From Kordia jejudonensis (GTDB lineage: Bacteria; Bacteroidota; Bacteroidia; Flavobacteriales; Flavobacteriaceae): a DNA stretch of 64,000 nucleotides. Both the position numbers and the translations under genes were made by a program. Shown piece after piece: positions 46,501-54,800 of this stretch (within the stretch, counting starts at the first letter, position 1; each line of letters begins with the position of its first letter). The notes under the pieces are model-generated. The model had not been told where the DNA came from. It was given only the letters and a program-made list of their open reading frames with translations, and did not search any database. Where the stretch lies: NCBI RefSeq assembly GCF_001005315.1, contig NZ_LBMG01000001.1, positions 62,001 through 126,000 of the forward strand. The letters are read 5' to 3'.

Positions 46501-49304
46501 TAACCTCTAATTTTTACTTGATAGTCTTCTCTTCCTAGAAAGAGCAAACTTCCATCGGCGTTTCTACGTACTAAATCGCCTGTATTGTATATTTTTTCAT
46601 GCGCATTAAATGGCGAGGTAATGAAACGAGCTTCCGTTATTTCTGGAGCTTTGTAATATCCGTTTGCCAATCCTTTTCCTCCAATATAAAGCGTTCCTAC
46701 TGTATGAATTGGTTTTGGCTCTAACTGTTTTCCAAGCACATATAATTGCGTGTTGGCAATTGGATATCCGATGTTTGAAGCGTCTTTTGGATGTTCTATT
46801 TTATGAATACTTGACCAAATAGTTGTTTCCGTTGGTCCGTACATGTTCCATAACTCCGCAGTATTTTCAATTAGTTTTTCGGCTAAAGATGGCGCTAAAG
46901 CATCTCCACCACAAAATACTTTTAATCCTGAATTTCCTTTCCAACCAAACTCAAATAACATTTGATAAAAACTTGGTGTTGCTTGTATAATTGTTGGTTG
47001 ATATGTGTCTAATTTTTCAATTATTTTGCCTGCATCTATCAATAAATTTTTACTTGCTACATATACTTTGGCACCTACAATTAATCCTGTAAAGAATTCT
47101 AAGATTGAAATATCGAACGAATACGTTGTTACAGCAAATACAATGTCGTCAGCAGTCACACCTGGTTTTTTAGCAATGCTCGTTAAGAAGTTGAGTAAGG
47201 CACCGTGACTGATTTCTACACCTTTTGGTTTTCCTGTAGATCCTGATGTGTAAATTATATATGCTGCATCAGAACCTGCGATGGAAACCTCAATATTTTT
47301 TACAAAAGTGTCCTTTGCTAATGGTTTTATAATGGCGTCCGCATGTAAGATTTCTAATGCTGAAATTTCTTGTACTTTGTTGACGTTGGTAATTACAAAT
47401 TCTACCTGACTATGATCTACAATATGCTGAATACGTTCTGTTGGTAAAGATGCATCTATTGGAATGTAGGTACATCCTGATTTTAGAACGCCTAATAGAA
47501 TTGGTAATAAAGATGCCGAGCGTTCTACCATGATTCCGACGGCAATTTTTCTGCCTTCTGTAATGTTGAGTATTCGTTGCTTTACAGCTTCTGAAACGCT
47601 CTCTAATTCTTCATATGTATAGCTTTCTTTTTCGTCTTCTACAGCAACTTTGTCTTCGTAAATTTTTACTTGTTCTTGAAATATTTCGAGAAACGTAGTT
47701 GCTGCTATCGGCGTTGCTGTTTGATTATTTTCTTTTAGAACAAACTCTTTTTCTCGTTCTGAAAGAATTTGATATTCATATATACTTTTTGAAGGATTTT
47801 TTAAGATCGCTGCCAGCAAGTTTTCCAAATGAATTCCAATTGATTTTACAAAGTCGTGTCGATGAATATCTGTATTGTAGGTAAACGTAGCACGTGCGCC
47901 TTTTTTACTTTTGATAACCGATATTTCCAAATCAAATTTGCTTGTTTCTACAGGAATTGGAAAGATTTCTTTTAGTGTAATGTTTCCTAATGTAAACGCT
48001 TCGTCAAATTTACTTTGTTCTTCATTTTGGTAAATCATCATAACATCAAATAAAGGATGACGATTTTCACGGCGTATGAATAATGATTTTACCAATTGAT
48101 CAAAAGGAAATTCCTGATATTCGTGCGCTTCAATGGTATTTTTTTGTATTTGTTTCAGAAAAGTTTCAAAGCTGTCTTCCTTTTTAAAAGTGGTTCGCAA
48201 AGCCAACGTATTGATGTACAATCCTAATTGATTTTGCAATTCGTATTGACTTCTTCCTGCAACTGGCGTTCCGATGACAATATCTTCATCATCCGTGTAT
48301 TTATGTACTAGTACTTTTAATGCTGCTAATAATCCCATGAATATTGTTGCACCTTGCGATTCGCAGTAAGCTTTAAATTCCGTGATTAATTCGTCATTAA
48401 AAATATGTTTAAGACTGTTTCCTTTGAAGGTTCTTACTTTAGGTCGAACCAATCCGTTAGACTGCAAGTCCAACGTTGGTGCAGCCGTGTTAAATTTTTC
48501 TTGCCAGTATCGTTGTGCTTTCAACATAGATTTTGTTGATAGCTGTCTGCGTTGCCAAGCAGCATAATCTTTGTATTGTATTGATAATGGCGCTAGTGTT
48601 GGAGTTGTATTGTTTACGATTGCTTGGTAGAGATGGAAGAGTTCATTAACCATAATTTCTGTAGACCAACCATCACTGATAATATGATGAATGGTAATAC
48701 TCAATACGCATGTCGTTTCACTTTTCTGAAATACGCTAACTTTTAGTAAAATATCGTTTTCAAGATCAAAATTGTGGTTTAGATCTTCTTCCAAGTTTTC
48801 TTTTAGTACAGTTTCAACCGCATCTTCTTTACTGATATTGAGCGTTTTTATAGCGAAGTTGTATTCGTTTTCCGCTAGTACAAATTGCTTTACATCACCC
48901 AAACTATTTCGCTTAAAAACAGTTCGTAAGATTTCATGACGTTTTAGCAATGCGTTGAATGCTTTTTGCAATGCAGCTATGTCTAAATTTCCTTTTATTT
49001 CAAAGGCACTGTTCATGTTGTACGCTGTACCAATATGAGCAAATTGACTGATCATCCACAAACGATATTGTGAGGAAGATAGTTTGTATCCATCAGACGA
49101 AAGTGGAACTTGCGGAATTGCTTCCGTTTGTTGTTCGTCTAATGCTTGTGAACTCAGAAAATCAATGATTGCTGGTTTGTTTTCTTTGATTTCAGACAGT
49201 AATTCTAGATTCATGACTCCTTTGGGAGCTTTGACATCTAGTTTTCCTTCTTTTAAACGTACAGATATACGCAAGTCTTTTAATTTTGTTAATAAGGCTT
49301 CCAT
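43533..49304 (-). CDS. NRPS, TubC-dock-C-A(Gly predicted)-T-C-T-TE
   Basis: 1923 residues. Order: TubC-like N-terminal docking domain (1-52), C (about 70-500; HHIISDGW near 210), A (about 520-1030), T (GGHSL near 1066), C (about 1110-1530; HHLVIDGW near 1258), T (GGSSL near 1637), TE (about 1680-1923; GYSIG near 1769, acid in LLIDRG, His in KGTHLEAL). The A pocket reads D-I-L-Q-F-G-M-I-W, glycine-like. The last module has no A domain; as in SyrE, its carrier is probably loaded in trans with chlorothreonine by the SyrC-like protein. The TE then releases or cyclises the peptide, so this is the terminal synthetase although another NRPS lies downstream. Confidence 0.94.
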   Translation of the reverse strand: MEALLTKLKDLRISVRLKEGKLDVKAPKGVMNLELLSEIKENKPAIIDFLSSQALDEQQTEAIPQVPLSSDGYKLSSSQYRLWMISQFAHIGTAYNMNSAFEIKGNLDIAALQKAFNALLKRHEILRTVFKRNSLGDVKQFVLAENEYNFAIKTLNISKEDAVETVLKENLEEDLNHNFDLENDILLKVSVFQKSETTCVLSITIHHIISDGWSTEIMVNELFHLYQAIVNNTTPTLAPLSIQYKDYAAWQRRQLSTKSMLKAQRYWQEKFNTAAPTLDLQSNGLVRPKVRTFKGNSLKHIFNDELITEFKAYCESQGATIFMGLLAALKVLVHKYTDDEDIVIGTPVAGRSQYELQNQLGLYINTLALRTTFKKEDSFETFLKQIQKNTIEAHEYQEFPFDQLVKSLFIRRENRHPLFDVMMIYQNEEQSKFDEAFTLGNITLKEIFPIPVETSKFDLEISVIKSKKGARATFTYNTDIHRHDFVKSIGIHLENLLAAILKNPSKSIYEYQILSEREKEFVLKENNQTATPIAATTFLEIFQEQVKIYEDKVAVEDEKESYTYEELESVSEAVKQRILNITEGRKIAVGIMVERSASLLPILLGVLKSGCTYIPIDASLPTERIQHIVDHSQVEFVITNVNKVQEISALEILHADAIIKPLAKDTFVKNIEVSIAGSDAAYIIYTSGSTGKPKGVEISHGALLNFLTSIAKKPGVTADDIVFAVTTYSFDISILEFFTGLIVGAKVYVASKNLLIDAGKIIEKLDTYQPTIIQATPSFYQMLFEFGWKGNSGLKVFCGGDALAPSLAEKLIENTAELWNMYGPTETTIWSSIHKIEHPKDASNIGYPIANTQLYVLGKQLEPKPIHTVGTLYIGGKGLANGYYKAPEITEARFITSPFNAHEKIYNTGDLVRRNADGSLLFLGREDYQVKIRGYRIELGDIEANIIKYKEAISQVVVVANEEENAKALVAYYVASEEIDKKALVKHLKEKLPQYMIPNHFVAIEIMPLTPNGKIDRKRLPKVGADDIIKSTYVAPETDTEKYIAKIWREELKVEKIGVLDNFFELGGHSLFIVKIINNINVELDKVVSFDMFFANQDIRSLSATIDAIPKETREIKIPKSTHKGPYFDVSRSQYRLWVTSQLGGTKAFNIPLVFDIEGDYDPDIYHIVLKNLVKRHDSLRTSFKMNENNQVQQYVTPYEDFDIKFKNYTTLTSLAEAKRIITEVVNDEFDLANGPLLKAGTIKIGENKYSAYLIIHHLVIDGWSMEIVFQEIIQHFNALLQTGKLADFEPLEIQYTDYSQYLQDNTETVIKKEKDFWNAVFKNQSPYLRLPFERERRPLKKTYNGDFIGMQIDKENTTLLKELCASNGATNFAGLMAIFKILLWKYTNENDLTIGIPISGRINSQLEPQVGLYLNTLPVRSSFDENQTFLDIIKNENERLVSYYDNQLYHIDDLINDLDIKTPQGRSPLFDILMVFQNQATLNIFNNFHTVESDFNIKLWNDIEVNHAQFDISVAFTESKYDKDRGIYASISFNTDVYEYDHIARLLDDYKYLISQALRYKNMSISEFFEKTSYTFINDEEIIFKIDDTASLEDEVNLAAEAIPENADLKEKLHKIIAKHLDVEITYDNDYFASGGSSLGAIQIVNELNAALGKRYNIIEFYQHPSVNTLHNFIVQKTEVNEEKRQDDNLLMTLHHTSEEVPNVVFFPPVFGEGIIFNPLTTHIKDEFNSYAFNVPPLDDAQNTMELLVNSMVKNIEQQVHTNNPVYFVGYSIGVNYAYEVAKKMENVFPEIKLLLIDRGALVHEKARITGRLIKRILKEQMPLIKSLGLSEAETERLQTQIRQSLERLENYEVTGSISSPIYALEAEGNGFSDYMQEWSKHTSLFMGVQKLKGTHLEALNAPNDTVITDQLKAAISNLELK

Positions 49305-49390
49305 TTGATTGAATCGGATAATGTGTTGCAGCAGATAGTGTGTACACGAAGATGTACCACTTTTGTTGGTTATGTTAAGATATGGTGTAC

Positions 49391-51784
49391 TTAATTTCCT
49401 GTACGACCTCTTTCGTCAGCGTTTCCTGTTTGGTGCTTTTTGGCTTTTATGTTGTTGTTTCCAAATCGGTAACTGATAGAGAATTGAAAGGCTCTATTGT
49501 CATAATAATATCGCGCACGTTGAAATACGCCGTTTACTGTGGTTGTAGTTCGCTCAGCAGCTGATTTGAAAATATCATTTCCTCGAAATGTTAGGTGTAA
49601 TTTTTTATTCATCAAGAACCAATGAATAGCGAGTGTTAGTGAACTTGCCGATTTGGTATCAAAAATTCCATTGACACCAGGAAAATCATACCAATAATTG
49701 ACACCTAAAACTAAGGTTCTGTTTTCGTTTAATCGGATGTCGTTGTATGTAGCAATACGCGCATTTAGTCCTTCTTGATCGTCTTGTGGTTCTGGCAGGT
49801 TGAATTCTGATTTTAAATAATTGACATCAAAACTATTGTTACTGTACCACCATTTTATTTTGTTAAAGGTGTAGTTTTCAGAGAATCCAATTCTCCATGA
49901 ATCTATATAGTTTTCGTTGGTAAAACGAATGATATTGGTATTAGAATTTGGTAGTGGAACTTGCCCAAACGAATTTTCTTCTTGTCCGTAATATAGTTTT
50001 GTAATGAAGTTTTTATAGGTGTGTACAAATTCAATATTGTCTACAAATGAAGGTTGTAAAAAAGCATTTCCTTCTATGGTTTGAAACGGATTGATAAAGT
50101 AGATGTTTGGATTGAGTTGCACGAAATTTGGTCGTTGAATTCGCTTGCTGTAACTCAACGCAAAATTTGATTTATCGTTTGCTTGGTATGAAAAATATAC
50201 CGTTGGAAATAGTTTGTTGTAATCGTTATCGACATTTAGTCCTAAGTTGATCGATCGTGAGTTTGTTTGTGTGGCTTCGTATCGCAGTCCAACCTTTACA
50301 ACCAATCGTTTGCTCAGTCTTTTGTTTGCCGAAATGTATACTGCTTGAATATTTTCATTGTAGTTAAAGTCATTTGCTTGAATAGGCAAGTTTGTTACAG
50401 GACTGTCTACTAAACCACTGTTGAAGAACGAAATGGCATTATCGGACATGGATCGTGTTAGTTTCCCTCCAAATTCTACATTAGCCCATTTCATTGGCAT
50501 TTGGACATCGATACTTCCTGACCAGTTGTCTAAGTCTTGCTCGTTAGTATTGATTCCTCTAAAAAATTGTTCTGAAAATGGGTTTTGAATTATTTGCGTT
50601 CCATTGTATGTTTTTTCATCCGGATTGTAATAGGTAAAATAATCTAAATTCATTGTGATCTTTCTACCCAACGTATCTAATTTTATTTCACTGTTTACGT
50701 TTAAAGAGTGTAATTCTGGATTTTGATCAGTAGTTCCTTCCGATGCTAACGAACGAATGATGTCATTAGTTTGATAGTCGAATACAGGTGTGATTGGCGC
50801 ATCAGACACATCTAAATTAGACGTATTGTATAAATATTGTGTTCCAATGGACCAGTTTGGATTGACTTGATAGGTAAGATCAACTCTTCCTGATAGTGCT
50901 TCATTTTCTGCTTTGAATGGAGAGTATGTATACCAAAGTCCATCAGGAAAATGTGCATAATCGTCTTGTTCTTGATAATATTGTTCTTTTCTGTAATTTA
51001 ACGAAGTTGCTAGACTAAATTTATTTTTATTGAAGTTAAAACTTGTTCCAAAAATACCTGTAGGACTGTGTCTTTGTAAGTAAATAGATTGTACTTGTGC
51101 ATTCCACGAATCTGCTTTTGCTTTGCGCAATACTATATTGATTAATCCACTATTTCCAGCAGCGTCATATTTTGCAGGTGGTGTAGTAATGACTTCTATG
51201 TTTTTGATATTCTCAGAAGATATTCCTTTTAGAAAGTTGGCTAATTCTTCTCCGCCTAGTTGAATAATTTTATCATTTACCATTACTTGCACACCGCCTT
51301 TTCCTATCATATTGATATTGTTGTTTTGAACGCGTACACCAGGTGTTACACGCAGTACTTCTAGCGCATCTCCTTCGGAAGATTTGGTAGAGTTTTCTAC
51401 ATTAAACACCAATCGGTCTATTTTACGTTCAATGAGTTTCTTTTGTGCTGTAATGATGACTTCTGTTAATTCTTGTGAGTTTTGTACTTTTATATCACCT
51501 AAATCAACAGCTTTTTCTATAGTAATTTCTTTTGAATATAATTCTTTCCCAACATAAAATACTTGGAGTCTGTAGCTTATACCTGAGTTAGCTGCGAGTG
51601 TAAAAGCACCTTCCGCATTTGTAATGGTTCCGATGGAAACATCACTTGCTGTGACTGTCAGTACAACTTCTGCAAATTCAATTGGTTGGTTGGTAGTCTG
51701 ATCGATAATTTTTCCTTTAATTTCAACTTGCGAGAAACAGTTAAAACTTGTAAAGAGGACTATTAATATTAGAAATTTATTCAT
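49391..51784 (-). CDS. TonB-dependent outer-membrane receptor (outer membrane beta-barrel family)
   Basis: 797 residues: signal peptide ending NCFSQ, a carboxypeptidase-regulatory-like beta domain (about 22-100), a plug (KLIERKIDRLVFNVEN ... VQVMVNDKIIQLGGEEL ... PPAKYDAAGNSGLINIV), then a large beta barrel ending in an Arg/Gly/Asn-rich tail after the YRFGNNN strand. This is the Bacteroidota OMP_b-brl family, which takes up or senses ligands through TonB. Located between two NRPS genes, it may import the finished product (siderophore- or peptide-like) or release it. Confidence 0.92.
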   Translation of the reverse strand: MNKFLILIVLFTSFNCFSQVEIKGKIIDQTTNQPIEFAEVVLTVTASDVSIGTITNAEGAFTLAANSGISYRLQVFYVGKELYSKEITIEKAVDLGDIKVQNSQELTEVIITAQKKLIERKIDRLVFNVENSTKSSEGDALEVLRVTPGVRVQNNNINMIGKGGVQVMVNDKIIQLGGEELANFLKGISSENIKNIEVITTPPAKYDAAGNSGLINIVLRKAKADSWNAQVQSIYLQRHSPTGIFGTSFNFNKNKFSLATSLNYRKEQYYQEQDDYAHFPDGLWYTYSPFKAENEALSGRVDLTYQVNPNWSIGTQYLYNTSNLDVSDAPITPVFDYQTNDIIRSLASEGTTDQNPELHSLNVNSEIKLDTLGRKITMNLDYFTYYNPDEKTYNGTQIIQNPFSEQFFRGINTNEQDLDNWSGSIDVQMPMKWANVEFGGKLTRSMSDNAISFFNSGLVDSPVTNLPIQANDFNYNENIQAVYISANKRLSKRLVVKVGLRYEATQTNSRSINLGLNVDNDYNKLFPTVYFSYQANDKSNFALSYSKRIQRPNFVQLNPNIYFINPFQTIEGNAFLQPSFVDNIEFVHTYKNFITKLYYGQEENSFGQVPLPNSNTNIIRFTNENYIDSWRIGFSENYTFNKIKWWYSNNSFDVNYLKSEFNLPEPQDDQEGLNARIATYNDIRLNENRTLVLGVNYWYDFPGVNGIFDTKSASSLTLAIHWFLMNKKLHLTFRGNDIFKSAAERTTTTVNGVFQRARYYYDNRAFQFSISYRFGNNNIKAKKHQTGNADERGRTGN

Positions 51785-51814
51785 GTTGTGTTTTTGGTAT
51801 AGTAAGTATTTGGT

Positions 51815-54800
51815 TTATATGACAAAGCTTTCCAGTTCGTCTTCTTCCTCTTCATTGTGATGAACTGTAAGTTGTAATTTATCAATGATGCTTGCTTGTT
51901 TTTCAATAGTTGTTTGTAAAAAGAGCGAATTGAAGCTTATACTAACATTGAATTCTTTTTGTATGTGGTTTTTGAGTTTGTTTATTTTTAAACTATGTCC
52001 GCCCAATTCAAAGAAATCATCTTGCGTACCAATGGTATCAAACGAAAGAATATCTTTCCAAATGGAAACCAGCGTGGCTTCTACTTCATTTTTAGGAGCT
52101 ACGTATGATTTTTTGATGATGTCATCTTCTGAAATGCTTGGAAGTTGTTTTCTATCTATTTTTCCATTTGGTGTTAACGGCATCGCGTCAAGCTGTATAA
52201 AAAAGCTTGGCACCATATAATCGGGCAATTTTTCTAAAAGGTAATTTTTAAGTGTCGTTTTCTCTATGATTTCGGTAGCTGCGTAGTACGCAATTAGTGT
52301 TTTTTCTTCTTGATGTTCATGTACAATAACAATTGCCTGTTGTATGTTTTCTGAAAATGTATTTAACATACTTTCAATTTCTCCTAACTCAATACGATAA
52401 CCTCTAATTTTTACTTGATGATCGTTTCTTCCAAGAAAATCAATGTTTCCATCTGGAAGCCAACGTGCAATATCGCCAGTTGCATATACTTTTTCTTTTG
52501 CGTGTTGTATATGCACAAACTTTGTAGCTGTTAGTTCTTCTCGGTTGTGATATCCCATACTTACACCAGCGCCGCCAATGTACAATTCTCCATAAACGCC
52601 TACAGGCACAATTTCTTTTTGAGCATTTAGTATGTATATTGAAGTGTTGTTGAAAGGTTTTCCAATAGGCGTTGTTCCTTGTAATTCTGTAGTGTAACCG
52701 TCGTAAAATGTAGAATCGATAGTCGCTTCTGTAACACCGTAACTGTTGATTACTTTTCGATCTTCGGTTTCAAATTCGTCTTTTAGAGCATTGAATGTTT
52801 GATTGTTAAAACTGTCTGAACCAAAGATTAATAATTTTAAAAAACGGTAATCTTTCTCGTTTTGTTTGATATAATCTAGCAATGGTAATAGCAGTCCAGG
52901 TGTTCCTTCAAAAATAGAAATTTCATGTGTTTTCATTACATCATACAAAGCTTCAGGATTTAGTTTTGCATCCTTCGAAGGAATGATCATGGTACCACCA
53001 TTGAGTAACGATCTGCACATATCGCCAACAAATACATCAAAGGAAACACTTGCCAATTGTAACAGATTTATTTGAAATGTATCCAACTCGTATTGCTGTT
53101 TCCAATCGTGATAAATACTAACAATATTTTGATGACTTACCATGACACCTTTTGGTTTTCCTGTGGTGCCAGAAGTATAAATGATGTACGCCAAGTTTTT
53201 TGCCAATACATCGTCAGTATGTTTTGCTTTACTTAGGCATGATTTTGTTGCTTCAAATTGTTTTATAAATGCTGGATTGATGATGAGCTTTGCCTTGCTA
53301 TCTTTCTCGATATAGTCAATTCGTTCTGCTGGATAGTTGATGTCAATTGGCACATATGCTGCGCCCGTTTTTAAGACACCTAGAATACTGACTATTATTT
53401 GTTCATTTTTCTCTAATTTAATAGCAATAACATCACTTGCCTGTATGGAAATTTTGCTTTCAATATAGTTCGCTAGTTGATTTGCTTTTTCATCCAATTG
53501 CGCATATGTCAATTTGTTTTCTTCATAAATTACAGCTATTGCGTTGGGAGTTTTTGCTACTTGATCTTCAAATAAAGACACCATCGTTTTTTCATGTGGA
53601 AATGCTGTAATTGTATTGCTAAACTCCGTTAAGAGTTGTTCAGATTCGTTGTTGGTAATGTATACCAACGATTGAATATTTTCGTTTGGATGCAAAATGG
53701 CAGCTGTTACTAAGTTTTCAAAGTGAACACACATGCGATCCATCAATATATTGTCATAAATATCGGTGTTGTATTCAATTTCTACATACAATCCTGTGTC
53801 TTTTTCAATGAATGTAAAACTTACGTCTAATTGTGATGTTGTACGTTCTAATTCGTATGGCGCAACTTGAATTCCCGTAAGTGTTTGCTTTGCATTTGAA
53901 ATAGATTGTACTTGCTTTTGGTTTTGCAATACAACCATGACATCAAATAATGCTGATCGCGAAGTATCTCTACGTAAATTTAGTTGTGAAATTAGTTCGT
54001 CGAATGGATATTCTTGATGTTGATATGCTTCTAGTAACGATTTTTTTTGCTGTTGTACTAATGTTTTAAAATTGATGCCTTCTGGGAATGCTGTACGAAT
54101 TGCTAGTGTATTTAGAAATAATCCTAGTTGTTGTTCTAAATCAGGATGCTTTCTTCCTGCAATCGGAATTCCAATAATGATGTCTTTTTGGTGAGTATAT
54201 TGATGAAGTAACGCATTGATTCCTGACAATAATGTCATAAATAAAGTTGCTTCTTGTTCTTTTGAAAATTCCTTTAGTTTTTGCGTAAATTCATATGAAT
54301 ATTGATGATGAATTGTGTTGCCATTATAGGTTTGTACTACAGGTCGTTTTTTAAAACTAGGTAACTCTAATACTGGAATTTCTCCTGAAAATTTTTCAAT
54401 CCAATAGGTTTCAGATTCTTGTTGGATTTCCTGATACGCTTCTGATTGCAACCATACCGCATAGTCTTTATACTGAATAGGAAGCGGTGCAGTTTGATAG
54501 TGTTGATTTGCGACCAACGCATTGTACGTTCGAAGAATTTCAGAAGATAACAATTCTACCGACCAACCATCACTAATGATATGATGCATTACAAAAGAAA
54601 ATAGATGCACATCTTCTTTTAATTGCAACAGATGTACACGAAGCAACGGTGCTTGCGCCAAATCGAATGGTTTTTGCTGTTCTGTTTGTAAAAACTCGTT
54701 GATTTGTTCCGTGGTTTTCTCACTAAAATCGATGGTATTGATTGCAAATGCAACATCTGCTACCGTTGAAATATGTTGGTATGTCTCAATTTCTTCATTG

